A DNA stretch of 64,000 nucleotides from Gemmobacter caeruleus. GTDB taxonomy: Bacteria > Pseudomonadota > Alphaproteobacteria > Rhodobacterales > Rhodobacteraceae. The translations under genes were made by a program, and so were the position numbers. The notes under the pieces were generated by a model that saw only the letters and a program-made list of their open reading frames with translations, was not told the DNA's origin and ran no database searches. Below are positions 51,799 through 60,658 of the stretch, one piece after another. Within the stretch, counting starts at the first letter, position 1; each line of letters opens with the position of its first letter. The stretch spans positions 62,001 through 126,000 of the forward strand of contig NZ_VKKX01000022.1 of assembly GCF_008271655.1 (NCBI RefSeq). The letters run 5' to 3'.

Positions 51799-53807
51799 CC
51801 GACGATCTGGAAAAGCTGCGCGCCCATCTGCGCGCCACGCCCCCCGCCCCCGGCGCCGCCGCACGCGAGGCGGCGCTGTCGGCCGCCTTGCAGGAATTCG
51901 ACAAAATTCAGGACAGCGCCCAAGGATCGGCCGCGCCGCCGCGTCCCAATCCCGAACGCCCGAAACGGTCGGGCGGGATTGCCGGAGTGCTGGACATGCT
52001 GAAGACCCTTTCCCCCGCCGGGTTGCTGGCGGGAACGACCTCTGTCGCCGCGCTGGTCGTGGCGGTGATCGCCCTGTCGCCCGCGCTGCGCGAGGGACCG
52101 CCCGAAATGCCCGGCGCCAAGATGGGCGGGACGACCGCCGCCAGCTCGACCCCGGCCGAGGCCGCCCCCGCCGCGGCGGAGCCGCGCCTGCCCGAAGCGC
52201 CCGCGCGGCCCTCACCGTCGCCCGAGGCGATGGTCGCCCCGAGGGCCAAGGCCGCCGATGCCGCCGCGCAAGACGGCGCCGCCTTCGAGGCGGAAGCCAT
52301 GGCCGAGATGGCGCCCCCCGCCCTCGCCCGGCAAAGCGCGAGCGGGCGGATGGCCCTTCCCGCCAATGCCGCCCCTGATCAGGCCGCCCCGCCCCCGGCG
52401 CGGACCGAGACCTTTGCCCATGCCGATGCCAATCCGGTCAAGGCGGTGGATGCGGCGCCGGTCTCCACCTTTTCGGTCGATGTGGATACGGCCTCGTATG
52501 CGGTGGTGCGCAGCAACCTGAATGCCGGCGCCCTGCCCCCGCCCGAGGCGGTGCGGATCGAGGAAATGGTCAACTATTTCCCCTATGACTATCCGCAGCC
52601 CGAGGGCGACCAGCCCTTCCGCGCCGATGTCACGGTGATGCCGACGCCCTGGAATGCCGGCACCCGGCTGGTGCGGATCGGGCTTCAGGGCCGCAGCGCC
52701 GAGACGACCGCCCGCCCGGCGCTGAACCTCGTGTTCCTCGTGGACACCTCCGGCAGCATGAACGAACCCGCCAAGCTGCCGCTCCTGCAACAGGCGCTGC
52801 TTCTGGTGCTGCCCGAACTGCGCCCGGAGGATCAGGTGGCGATCGTGGCCTATGCCGGCGGCGCGGGCGTGGTGCTGCCGCCGACCCAGGCCAGCGACCG
52901 CGCGAAGATCGCCGCCGCGCTTGGGCAACTGAGCGCGGGCGGCGGCACGGCGGGCGAGGCCGGCCTGCGCGAGGCCTATCGCCTGGCCGCCACGATGCAG
53001 GCCGAGGGCGAGGTCAGCCGCGTGCTGCTGGCGACAGACGGCGATTTCAATGTGGGCCTGTCAGACCCCGAGGCGCTGAAATCCTATATCGCCGATCAGC
53101 GCAAATCCGGCACCTACCTGTCAGTCCTAGGTTTCGGGCGTGGCAATCTGGACGATGCGACCATGCAGGCGCTGGCCCAGAACGGCAATGGCATCGCCGC
53201 CTATATCGACACCGCGCAAGAGGCGCGCAAGGTGCTGGTCGATCAGCTTTCGGGCGCGCTGTTCCCGCTGGCCGACGATGTGAAGGTGCAGGTCGAATGG
53301 AACCCCGCCGAAGTCGCGGAATACCGGCTGATCGGCTATGAGACCCGCGCGCTGAACCGCGAGGATTTCAACAATGACCGCGTCGATGCCGGCGAGATCG
53401 GCGCCGGGCTGCAAGTGACCGCGCTGTATGAAATCGCCGCCCCGGACAGCCCCGCCCGGCTGACCGACCCGCTGCGCTACGGCGCGGTGCCCACCGGAAC
53501 GCCCGGCGAGCTGGGCTTCCTGCGCCTGCGCTGGAAGGCGCCGGGCGCCGCCGACAGCCAGTTGATCGAAACCCCGATCTTGATCGAAACCCCGATCCGC
53601 GACGCCGGCACGCCCCCCGATACGGAGGCCCGCTTTGCCGCCGCCATCGCGGGCTTTGGCCAGCTGCTGACCGGCGCAACCTATCTGGGCGACTGGGGGT
53701 GGGATCAGGCCATTGCCCTGGCCGAAGGCGCGCGCGGCGACGACCGGTTTGGCTACCGGATCGAGGCGGTGAACCTGATGCGCCTCGCCCAGGCGCTCGA
53801 CCGCTGA
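51795..53807 (+). CDS. Membrane-anchored von Willebrand factor A domain protein (YfbK-like)
   Basis: This 670-aa protein has a cytoplasmic N-terminus of about 72 residues, one membrane helix (about 75-95), a long Ala/Pro-rich linker and then the YfbK-type module: FSVDVDTASYAVVRSNL, a VWA domain whose metal site DTSGS lies near residue 317, and a C-terminal DUF3520-like region. The N-terminal segment MTDDLEKLRAHLRATPPAPG could bind the sigma factor encoded directly upstream. The operon therefore resembles a sigma factor with an anti-sigma-like sensor, an inference from arrangement only. GGAGGAGG precedes the ATG. Confidence 0.85.
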   Translation: MTDDLEKLRAHLRATPPAPGAAAREAALSAALQEFDKIQDSAQGSAAPPRPNPERPKRSGGIAGVLDMLKTLSPAGLLAGTTSVAALVVAVIALSPALREGPPEMPGAKMGGTTAASSTPAEAAPAAAEPRLPEAPARPSPSPEAMVAPRAKAADAAAQDGAAFEAEAMAEMAPPALARQSASGRMALPANAAPDQAAPPPARTETFAHADANPVKAVDAAPVSTFSVDVDTASYAVVRSNLNAGALPPPEAVRIEEMVNYFPYDYPQPEGDQPFRADVTVMPTPWNAGTRLVRIGLQGRSAETTARPALNLVFLVDTSGSMNEPAKLPLLQQALLLVLPELRPEDQVAIVAYAGGAGVVLPPTQASDRAKIAAALGQLSAGGGTAGEAGLREAYRLAATMQAEGEVSRVLLATDGDFNVGLSDPEALKSYIADQRKSGTYLSVLGFGRGNLDDATMQALAQNGNGIAAYIDTAQEARKVLVDQLSGALFPLADDVKVQVEWNPAEVAEYRLIGYETRALNREDFNNDRVDAGEIGAGLQVTALYEIAAPDSPARLTDPLRYGAVPTGTPGELGFLRLRWKAPGAADSQLIETPILIETPIRDAGTPPDTEARFAAAIAGFGQLLTGATYLGDWGWDQAIALAEGARGDDRFGYRIEAVNLMRLAQALDR

Positions 53808-53843
53808 TCGCGGCCGGCCAAAAAGGGGAAGGCGCCCCTTCCC

Positions 53844-53901
53844 CTTCATCTGTTCAAAAATATCCTGCGGGGAGGTCCGGAGGGGTGCAAAACCCCTCCG
53901 G
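53844..53901 (-). repeat. Dispersed intergenic repeat, copy E
   Basis: Between the convergent VWA and betA stop codons, the minus strand reads CCGGAGGGG / CCCCTCCGG stem-loop first, then the AGGATATTTTTGAACAGATG tail. It begins 16 nt past the betA stop codon in the betA direction. Confidence 0.9.
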
Positions 53902-53917
53902 CGGCCGGTGCAGGGCG

Positions 53918-55570
53918 CTACCGCTGCGCGGTCTGCCAGTTCGGGTTGATCCACGGCTCCAGGTTCGACGGCGCAAGCGGCGTCCGGCCCAGGATGTGAT
54001 CGGCGGCCTTTTCGCCGGTCATGATCGACGGACCGTTGAGATTGCCGTTGGTCACGCGCGGAAACACCGAACTGTCGGCAAGGCGCAGCCCCTCGACCCC
54101 GATCACCCGCGCCTCTGGGTCCACCACTGCCATGGGATCGCTGGCCGCGCCCATGCGGCAGGTGCCGCAGGGGTGATAGGCGCTTTCCACATGTTCGCGG
54201 ATAAAGCCGTTCAGCTCGTCATCCGATTGCAGGCCGATGCCGGGCTGGATCTCGGATTTGTAATAGGGCTTGAACGCATCCTGCCCGATGATTTCCCGCG
54301 TGAGGCGGATGCAGCGGCGGAAATCGTCCCAGTCGCTTTCCTCGCTCATGTAGTTGAACAGGATCTTCGGCGCGACCTTCGGGTCGGCCGACCGCAGGCT
54401 GACGCTCCCGCGTGAGGCGCTGCGCATCGGGCCGACATGGGTCTGGAAACCATGCCCCTCGGCCGCCGCCTTGCCATCATAGCGCACGGCGATCGGCAGG
54501 AAATGATACTGGATATCGGGGTAATCCACCCCGGCCTTGGACCGGATGAAGGCGCAGGCCTCGAACTGGTTCGACGCCCCCAGCCCCTTGCGGGTCAGCA
54601 GCCATTGCGCGCCGACCATCGCCTTGCCCCAGAGGTTCCAGTATTTATACAGCGTGACCGGCTGGCTGGCGGCGAATTGCAGGTAAAGCTCCAGATGGTC
54701 TTGCAGGTTCTGGCCCACGCCGGGGCGGTCGGCCACCAGCGGGATCCCCTGTTCGGCCAGATGCGCCGCCGGGCCGATGCCCGACAGAAGCAGCAGCTTG
54801 GGCGAGTTGATGGCCGATGCCGCGATGATCACCTCGCGCGTGGCGGGGATGGTCACCACCTGCCCGCGCTGCTCGATCTCCACCCCCGTCGCGCGGCCAT
54901 TCTCGATCACGATGCGGCGGGCAAAGCCCTTTTCCACCGTCACACGGCCGGTTTTCAGCGCGGGTTTCAGATAGGCATTGGCGGCGGACCAGCGGGTGCC
55001 CTGCCAGATCGTCGCCTCCATGGCGCCGAAGCCTTCCTGTTGCTGGCCGTTGTAATCGGGCGTCACCGGATAGCCGGCCTGACGGCCCGCCTCGACAAAG
55101 GCGTTGAACAGCGGGTTCCGGCGCGGGCCGCGCGTGATGTGTAGCGGACCCTGATCGCCGCGAAAGGCCGCGTCGCCGGTTTCGCCGTGCCAGTTCTCCA
55201 TCCGGCGGAAATAGGGCAGCACATCGGCATAGGACCAGCCTTGCGCCCCCTGTTCGGCCCAATGGTCGAAATCGCGGGCATGGCCGCGCACATAGACCAT
55301 GCCATTGATCGAGGACGACCCGCCGATCACCTTGCCGCGCGGGGTGGCCAGCACGCGGCCCCCCAGATGCGGCTCGGGCTCGGTCTGAAAGCCCCAGTCG
55401 TAAATGCCCATGTTCATGGGATAGCTGAGCGCGCCGGGCATCTGGATGAACGGGCCGGCATCGGTGCCGCCAAATTCGATCACCGTGACGCTGCGCCCGG
55501 CTTCGGCCAGCCGGTAGGCCATGGCGCAACCGGCAGAGCCTGCGCCGACAATGACATATTCGCTGGCCAT
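53918..55570 (-). CDS. betA: Choline dehydrogenase BetA
   Basis: This 550-aa GMC-family flavoprotein oxidises choline to betaine aldehyde (and can act on the aldehyde) at the membrane. The FAD motif [20 protein letters not shown] begins at residue 6, [20 protein letters not shown] is the GMC signature, and [12 protein letters not shown] holds the catalytic-site histidine. It overlaps the betB stop codon by one base (TGATG), so it is translated in tandem with betB. The length is normal for bacterial BetA. Confidence 0.95.
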   Translation of the reverse strand: MASEYVIVGAGSAGCAMAYRLAEAGRSVTVIEFGGTDAGPFIQMPGALSYPMNMGIYDWGFQTEPEPHLGGRVLATPRGKVIGGSSSINGMVYVRGHARDFDHWAEQGAQGWSYADVLPYFRRMENWHGETGDAAFRGDQGPLHITRGPRRNPLFNAFVEAGRQAGYPVTPDYNGQQQEGFGAMEATIWQGTRWSAANAYLKPALKTGRVTVEKGFARRIVIENGRATGVEIEQRGQVVTIPATREVIIAASAINSPKLLLLSGIGPAAHLAEQGIPLVADRPGVGQNLQDHLELYLQFAASQPVTLYKYWNLWGKAMVGAQWLLTRKGLGASNQFEACAFIRSKAGVDYPDIQYHFLPIAVRYDGKAAAEGHGFQTHVGPMRSASRGSVSLRSADPKVAPKILFNYMSEESDWDDFRRCIRLTREIIGQDAFKPYYKSEIQPGIGLQSDDELNGFIREHVESAYHPCGTCRMGAASDPMAVVDPEARVIGVEGLRLADSSVFPRVTNGNLNGPSIMTGEKAADHILGRTPLAPSNLEPWINPNWQTAQR

Positions 55571-57024
55571 CAGTAGGGGCTTTCCACCGGGCCCATGCCG
55601 ACATAGACCGATTTGACCTGGGTGTAATGTTCGACCGCCGAACGCGAATTCTCGCGCCCCACGCCCGAGGATTTGACGCCGCCGAACGGGCCTTCGACCG
55701 GGGTCAGGTTATAGGCATTGATCCAGCAGGTGCCGGCCTGAAGCTGGGCCACCACGCGATGCCCGCGCGCCAGATCGGCGGTGAACACCCCGGCGGCCAG
55801 GCCGAATTCGGTGGCATTGGCGCGGGCGATCACCTCGGCCTCGTCCTCGAAATCCAGCACCGCCATGACGGGGCCGAAGACCTCTTCGCAGGCCAGCGTC
55901 ATGTCATCGGTGATATCGGCAAAGACCGTGGGCAGGACGTAAAAGCCGGTATTGATCGGCGCGCGGTCGCCGCCCGCGACCAGCCGCCCGCCCTCTGCCC
56001 GGGCCTTGGCGATATAGGCCATCACCTTGTCAAGCTGCGCCTCCGACACCATGGGCCCAAGCTGGGTTTCGGGGTCGAGCGGGTCGCCCAGCCGGATCGC
56101 CGCCGTGCGTTCGGCCAGCCGCGACAGGAAGCGTTCCTTGATCGCCTTGTGAACGAAGACCCGCGTGCCGTTGGAGCAGATCTGCCCGGTGGAATAGAAA
56201 TTCCCCAGCATGGCCGCGCCGATCGCGCTTTCGATATCGGCATCGTCGAACACGATCAGCGGCGACTTGCCGCCCAGTTCCATCGTCACATGGCGGATCC
56301 CTTCGGCCGCGGCGGCATAGACCTTGCGCCCCGTCGGCACCGACCCGGTGAGCGAGACCTTGGCCACGCGCGCATCCGTCACCAGCGCCGCGCCCACGGC
56401 GCCACGGCCCTGCACCACATTGAACAGGCCCGCCGGCAAGCCGGCCTCGACAAAGATCTCGGCCAGTTTCAGCGCGCCCAGCGGCGTGACCTCGGAGGGT
56501 TTGAAGATCATCGCATTGCCCAGGCTCAGCGCCGGGGCGGATTTCCAGCAGGCGATCTGGCTGGGGTAGTTCCAGGCGCCGATGCCCACGCAAACCCCCA
56601 GCGGTTCGCGGATCGTATAGACGAAATCGCCGCCCAGCGGGATGGTCTCGCCGGTCACCGTGGGGGCAAGGCCCGCGAAATATTCCAGCGCATCGGCGCC
56701 CGAGGGCCAGTCGGCCACGGTGGTTTCCTGCACCGGCTTGCCGGTATCCAGCGTCTCCAGCACCGACAATTCATCGTTGCGGGCGCGGATCAGATCGACC
56801 GCGCGGCGCAGGATGCGGGCGCGTTCCACCGGGCGGGTGGCGGCCCAGGCCTTTTGCGCGGCCTCGGCCCCGGCCAGGGCGGCCTCGATCACCGCCGGCG
56901 TGGCCTCATGCAGCCGCGCGATCACCTCGCCGGTGGCGGGATAGATCACCTCGATCGCGGCCCCGGCCGCATCTTCCAGATAGGCGCCATTCACGAAATG
57001 ACTGGCCTTGGGTTGTGCCCGCAT
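55570..57024 (-). CDS. betB: Betaine aldehyde dehydrogenase BetB
   Basis: This 484-aa NAD(P)-dependent aldehyde dehydrogenase converts betaine aldehyde to glycine betaine. The catalytic Glu lies in [15 protein letters not shown] and the nucleophilic Cys in [34 protein letters not shown] is typical of BetB. The ATG at 57024 ([18 protein letters not shown]) is preferred; the frame remains open upstream through betI without coding meaning. It follows betI by 11 nt and overlaps betA. Confidence 0.96.
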   Translation of the reverse strand: MRAQPKASHFVNGAYLEDAAGAAIEVIYPATGEVIARLHEATPAVIEAALAGAEAAQKAWAATRPVERARILRRAVDLIRARNDELSVLETLDTGKPVQETTVADWPSGADALEYFAGLAPTVTGETIPLGGDFVYTIREPLGVCVGIGAWNYPSQIACWKSAPALSLGNAMIFKPSEVTPLGALKLAEIFVEAGLPAGLFNVVQGRGAVGAALVTDARVAKVSLTGSVPTGRKVYAAAAEGIRHVTMELGGKSPLIVFDDADIESAIGAAMLGNFYSTGQICSNGTRVFVHKAIKERFLSRLAERTAAIRLGDPLDPETQLGPMVSEAQLDKVMAYIAKARAEGGRLVAGGDRAPINTGFYVLPTVFADITDDMTLACEEVFGPVMAVLDFEDEAEVIARANATEFGLAAGVFTADLARGHRVVAQLQAGTCWINAYNLTPVEGPFGGVKSSGVGRENSRSAVEHYTQVKSVYVGMGPVESPY

Positions 57025-57035
57025 GGTCACCCCTT

Positions 57036-57626
57036 TCACGTCCGTTTTCCCAGTTCCGATGTGACGAATTCCATGACGGTCGCCACCGCCGCCGCCGAAT
57101 CGGGCGGCCCTTCCTTCAGCGCCTCGCGCAGATAGACGCCATCGACCAGCGCGGCCATCGCGCCCGCCGCCGCCTCGGCCCGCGCGCCGACCAGCGGGCG
57201 CAGGCAAAACAGCAGGTTGGACCGCAGCCGCCCCTGATAGACCTTCAACAGCCGCCGCGCCTCGGGCACGGTCTGGGCCAGCACATAGAAATTCAGCCAG
57301 GCCCCGACCGCCTCGCGGCGAAAGTTGCCGGGGCTGAAGCTCGCCCGCAGGATCGCATGCAGCCGCGCCTCCGGCCCCTGCCCGGCCACGGACAATGCCC
57401 CCCGCACCTCGGCGCCGTAAAGCGACAGGATGTGCCGCATGGCCGCCAGGAAGATATCTTCCTTCGACCCGAAATAGTGATGCGCCAGCGCCGAAGACAT
57501 ACCCGCACGCTTGGCGATCTGGCTGACCGTCACGTCCAGCGACCCGGCGCGCCCGATCTCCACGATGGTCGCTTTGACCAGCGCGGCCTTTCGGATAGGC
57601 TCCATTCCAACCTTGGGCATTTGCAT
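57036..57626 (-). CDS. betI: TetR-family repressor BetI
   Basis: This 196-aa regulator has an N-terminal TetR helix-turn-helix ([30 protein letters not shown]) and a mostly helical ligand domain with the BetI-specific [20 protein letters not shown]. BetI represses the bet genes in the absence of choline. It leads betI-betB-betA and diverges from choX. An ATTGA-N4-TCAAT operator lies in the 110-nt divergent region. Starts at ATG 57626 or 57620 are both possible. Confidence 0.94.
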   Translation of the reverse strand: MQMPKVGMEPIRKAALVKATIVEIGRAGSLDVTVSQIAKRAGMSSALAHHYFGSKEDIFLAAMRHILSLYGAEVRGALSVAGQGPEARLHAILRASFSPGNFRREAVGAWLNFYVLAQTVPEARRLLKVYQGRLRSNLLFCLRPLVGARAEAAAGAMAALVDGVYLREALKEGPPDSAAAVATVMEFVTSELGKRT

Positions 57627-57669
57627 GTCCGTTCAAAAAAAGGCTTGCAAATCTGAGGTAGCGTGTTTT

Positions 57670-57690
57670 TTATTGATCCGTCAATCAACA
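57670..57690. promoter_or_regulatory. BetI-like operator in betI-choX divergent region
   Basis: ATTGATCCGTCAATCAA contains the inverted repeat ATTGA-N4-TCAAT, flanked by T and A runs. On the minus strand it reads TTGATTGACGGATCAAT, close to the E. coli BetI site TTGATTGGACGTTCAAT as I remember it. Its central place suits control of both divergent transcripts. Confidence 0.65.
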
Positions 57691-57736
57691 AAAAGCGCGT
57701 CAGACGCTGATGACCCAACGACACAGGGAGTCGACC

Positions 57737-58672
57737 ATGACCAAGACCAAAGCCGGCCTTATGGCCTCTGCCGTCGCTTTCGCCCTTGCGGGCACCGCCC
57801 ATGCGGGAGACTGCGACAAGGTGATCTTCTCGGATGTCGGCTGGACCGACATCACCGCCACCACGGCGGCGACCAGCGTGCTGCTGGAATCGCTGGGCTA
57901 CGAGACCGAGACCAAGCTTCTGTCGGTGCCGGTGACCTATACCGCGCTGGCCGAAGGCGATGTGGATGTGTTCCTCGGCAACTGGATGCCGACGATGGAG
58001 GCCGATATCGCCCCCTATCGCGAGGCTGGCACTGTGGAAACCGTGCGCACCAATCTGGAAGGCGCGAAATACACGCTCGCCACCAATGAGGCCGGGGCCG
58101 CGCTTGGCATCAAGGATTTCGCCGATATCGCCGCGCAGAAGGACGCGCTGGAGGGCAAGATCTACGGGATCGAGCCGGGCAATGACGGCAACCGCCTGAT
58201 CCTCGACATGATCGAAAAGGATGCCTTCGGCCTCAAGGGGTTCGAGGTGGTCGAAAGCTCGGAACAGGGGATGCTGGCCGAGGTGGCGCGCACCACCGGC
58301 GACCAGAAGCCGATCATCTTTCTCGGCTGGGAACCCCATCCGATGAACGCCAATTTCAAGATGACCTACCTGACCGGCGGCGACGATTTCTTTGGCCCGA
58401 ACCTGGGCGGGGCGGTCGTGGCGACCAATGTCCGCAAGGGCTATGTCGCGGAATGCCCGAATACCGGCAAGCTGCTGCAAAACCTCGTCTTCTCGCTGCC
58501 GATGGAGAACGAGATCATGGGCGCCATCCTGGATGACGGCGCCGATCCCAAGGAGGCGGCAAAAACCTGGCTGGCCGCGCATCCCGATACGCTCGGCCCC
58601 TGGCTGGACGGCGTGACCACCAAGGATGGCGGCGACGCCATGGCGGCGGTGAAATCGGCGCTCGGCCTTTGA
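57737..58672 (+). CDS. choX: Choline-binding periplasmic protein ChoX
   Basis: This 311-aa substrate-binding protein of an ABC importer has a signal peptide of about 23 residues ending in AHA. The OpuAC-type domain carries VIFSDVGWTDITATTAATSVL and DVFLGNWMPTM, whose tryptophans match the aromatic box that cages the quaternary amine in ChoX. The SSEQGMLAEV and FLGWEPHPMN segments complete the site. It is the first gene of choXWV; AGGGAG precedes the ATG at 57737. A terminator-like hairpin follows, which should make it more abundant than the permease. Confidence 0.94.
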   Translation: MTKTKAGLMASAVAFALAGTAHAGDCDKVIFSDVGWTDITATTAATSVLLESLGYETETKLLSVPVTYTALAEGDVDVFLGNWMPTMEADIAPYREAGTVETVRTNLEGAKYTLATNEAGAALGIKDFADIAAQKDALEGKIYGIEPGNDGNRLILDMIEKDAFGLKGFEVVESSEQGMLAEVARTTGDQKPIIFLGWEPHPMNANFKMTYLTGGDDFFGPNLGGAVVATNVRKGYVAECPNTGKLLQNLVFSLPMENEIMGAILDDGADPKEAAKTWLAAHPDTLGPWLDGVTTKDGGDAMAAVKSALGL

Positions 58673-58681
58673 TCTCCCCCT

Positions 58682-58721
58682 CGCCCCCCGTCCGCAATGC
58701 TGCGGCGGGGGGCGCCTTTTT
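58682..58721 (+). terminator. Strong hairpin between choX and choW
   Basis: CGCCCCCCG and CGGGGGGCG pair, extended inward by CCGCA / TGCGG around an ATGC loop with one bulge, and are followed by CCTTTTTGCC. Between operon genes it would act as a partial terminator and as protection of the choX mRNA 3' end. Confidence 0.85.
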
Positions 58722-58757
58722 GCCCGCTCTGATCCGACCTGAAAGGAATCGCGCCGG

Positions 58758-59594
58758 ATGCTCGACTGGCTGACCGAGACCAAGCTGCCGCTTGGCAAGA
58801 TGTCGAAACTGGCCTTCGACTGGATGAAGGTGAACCTCAAGCCCCTGTTCGACGGCATGGGCTGGGTGATGGAGACGCTGATCGACGGCATCCTGTGGCT
58901 GTTGCAGACGCCCCACCCCCTTGTGATCGTGGCGCTTTTCCTGGGGCTGACCTGGTATCTGCAACGGTCGTGGAAGATCCTGCTCTTTGTCGCGCTGGCC
59001 TTTGCCTTCATCCTGAACCAGGGCTACTGGAAGCCCACGATGGAAAGCCTGACACTGGTGCTTTCGTCCTGCGTCGTCTGCATGGGCGTGGGCGTGCCGG
59101 TGGGCATCTGGGCCGCGCACCGGCCGCGCGTCTATGCCGCGATGACCCCGGTGCTGGATCTGATGCAGACCCTGCCGACCTTTGTCTATCTGATCCCGGC
59201 CATCGTGTTCTTTGGCATCGGCATGGTGCCCGGCCTGATCGCCACGGTGATCTTCGTGCTGCCCGCGCCGATCCGCATGACGCATCTGGGCATTTCCAAC
59301 ACCCCCCAGCCGCTGCTGGAGGCCGCGACCGCCTTTGGCGCGACCCGCCAACAGGTGCTGTGGAAGGTGGAACTGCCCTATGCCTTTCCGCAGATCATGG
59401 TCGGTCTGAACCAGACCATCATGCTGTCGCTGTCGATGGTGGTGATCGCGGCACTGGTCGGCGCCAACGGGCTGGGCGTGCCGGTGGTGCGGGCGCTGAA
59501 CTCGGTCAACACGGCACTTGGCTTTGAAAGCGGCCTTGTGATCGTGGTCGTGGCCATCATGCTGGACCGTATGCTGAGGGTGACGCGCAAATGA
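58758..59594 (+). CDS. choW: Choline ABC transporter permease ChoW
   Basis: This 278-aa inner-membrane permease of the ProW/OpuAB type has about six membrane helices after a 45-residue N-terminal region. The EAA-like loop EAATAFGATRQQVLWKVELP contacts the ATPase, and MQTLPTFVYLIPAIVFFGIG is family-typical. It imports choline with ChoX and ChoV. The stop codon overlaps the choV ATG as ATGA. CTGAAAGGAATC precedes its own start. Confidence 0.94.
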   Translation: MLDWLTETKLPLGKMSKLAFDWMKVNLKPLFDGMGWVMETLIDGILWLLQTPHPLVIVALFLGLTWYLQRSWKILLFVALAFAFILNQGYWKPTMESLTLVLSSCVVCMGVGVPVGIWAAHRPRVYAAMTPVLDLMQTLPTFVYLIPAIVFFGIGMVPGLIATVIFVLPAPIRMTHLGISNTPQPLLEAATAFGATRQQVLWKVELPYAFPQIMVGLNQTIMLSLSMVVIAALVGANGLGVPVVRALNSVNTALGFESGLVIVVVAIMLDRMLRVTRK

Positions 59595-60631
59595 CCGCCG
59601 TTGAATTCGACCGCGTTTCCATCGTCTTTGGCGACAATCCGCAGGCGGCGCTGCCCCTGATGGACCAGGGCCTCAGCCGATCCGAGATTCAGGCCCGGAC
59701 GGGGCAGGTTCTTGGCGTGCATGACTGTTCGCTCAGCGTGCAGGAGGGCGAGATCCTGGTGCTGATGGGCCTGTCGGGCTCTGGCAAATCGACGCTGCTG
59801 CGCGGGGTCAATGCGCTGAACCCGGTGGTGCGGGGCGAGGTGCGGGTGTCGGATGGCGACCGCATGGTCAGCGTGACCCATGCCGATGCGGAAAGCCTGC
59901 GCCGCTTGCGCCTGTCGCGCATCGCCATGGTGTTCCAGCAATTCGGCCTGCTGCCCTGGCGCACGGTGCGCGAGAATGTGGGGCTTGGCCTCGAACTGGC
60001 GGGGATGCCGGTCGAGGCGCGGCGCAAGCCGGTGGATGAACAGCTGGAGTTGGTCAATCTCAGCCAATGGGCCGAGCGCAAGGTGGGCGATCTGTCGGGC
60101 GGCATGCAGCAGCGCGTGGGTCTGGCGCGTGCCTTCGTGACCCAGGCGCCGATCCTCTTGATGGATGAGCCGTTCTCGGCGCTTGACCCGCTGATCCGCA
60201 CCAAGTTGCAGGATGAATTGCTGGATCTTCAGGCCCGTCTCAAGCGCACCATCGTCTTTGTCAGTCACGATCTGGACGAGGCTTTCAAGATCGGCAACCG
60301 CATCGCGCTGATGGAGGGCGGGCGCATCGTCCAATGCGGCACCGCGCGCGAGATCATCGCCAATCCGGTGAACGATTACGTTCAGGATTTCGTGGCGCAT
60401 ATGAACCCGCTTTCGGTGCTGACCGCGCGGGATGTGATGCGCGCGGGGGCCAGCGCCGCCGGGCGGGAGGTCGCCGCCGAACTGCCGGTGCGCGCGGTGA
60501 TGGAGATGATCCGCGACGGCGTGACCGAGCTTGCCGTGACCGAGGGCGCGGCCTGTATCGGCCATATCACCGCCGCCGATGTGATGGCGCGGCTGATCGA
60601 CCCGCGCGGCGGCCAGTCGGCACAGACCTGA
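59591..60631 (+). CDS. choV: Choline ABC transporter ATP-binding protein ChoV
   Basis: This 346-aa ATPase has Walker A GLSGSGKST (about 59-67), the signature LSGGMQQRVGLARAF and Walker B ILLMDEPFSALDPL, followed by the H-loop VSHDLDEAF. After residue 270 it carries a CBS-type regulatory region (VMEMIRDGVTELAVTEG, CIGHITAADVM) as in ProV/OpuAA, though shorter. In that family such domains sense ionic strength. It is translationally coupled to choW and ends at a strong terminator. Confidence 0.94.
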   Translation: MTAVEFDRVSIVFGDNPQAALPLMDQGLSRSEIQARTGQVLGVHDCSLSVQEGEILVLMGLSGSGKSTLLRGVNALNPVVRGEVRVSDGDRMVSVTHADAESLRRLRLSRIAMVFQQFGLLPWRTVRENVGLGLELAGMPVEARRKPVDEQLELVNLSQWAERKVGDLSGGMQQRVGLARAFVTQAPILLMDEPFSALDPLIRTKLQDELLDLQARLKRTIVFVSHDLDEAFKIGNRIALMEGGRIVQCGTAREIIANPVNDYVQDFVAHMNPLSVLTARDVMRAGASAAGREVAAELPVRAVMEMIRDGVTELAVTEGAACIGHITAADVMARLIDPRGGQSAQT

Positions 60632-60656
60632 AAAAGGGGGCCGCGGCCCCCTTTTT
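60631..60656. terminator. Bidirectional terminator between choV and topA
   Basis: AAAAAGGGGGCCGCGGCCCC followed by CTTTTT is a perfect palindrome with A and T runs at the ends, placed between two convergent genes; it can terminate both. Confidence 0.92.
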
Positions 60657-60658
60657 CG

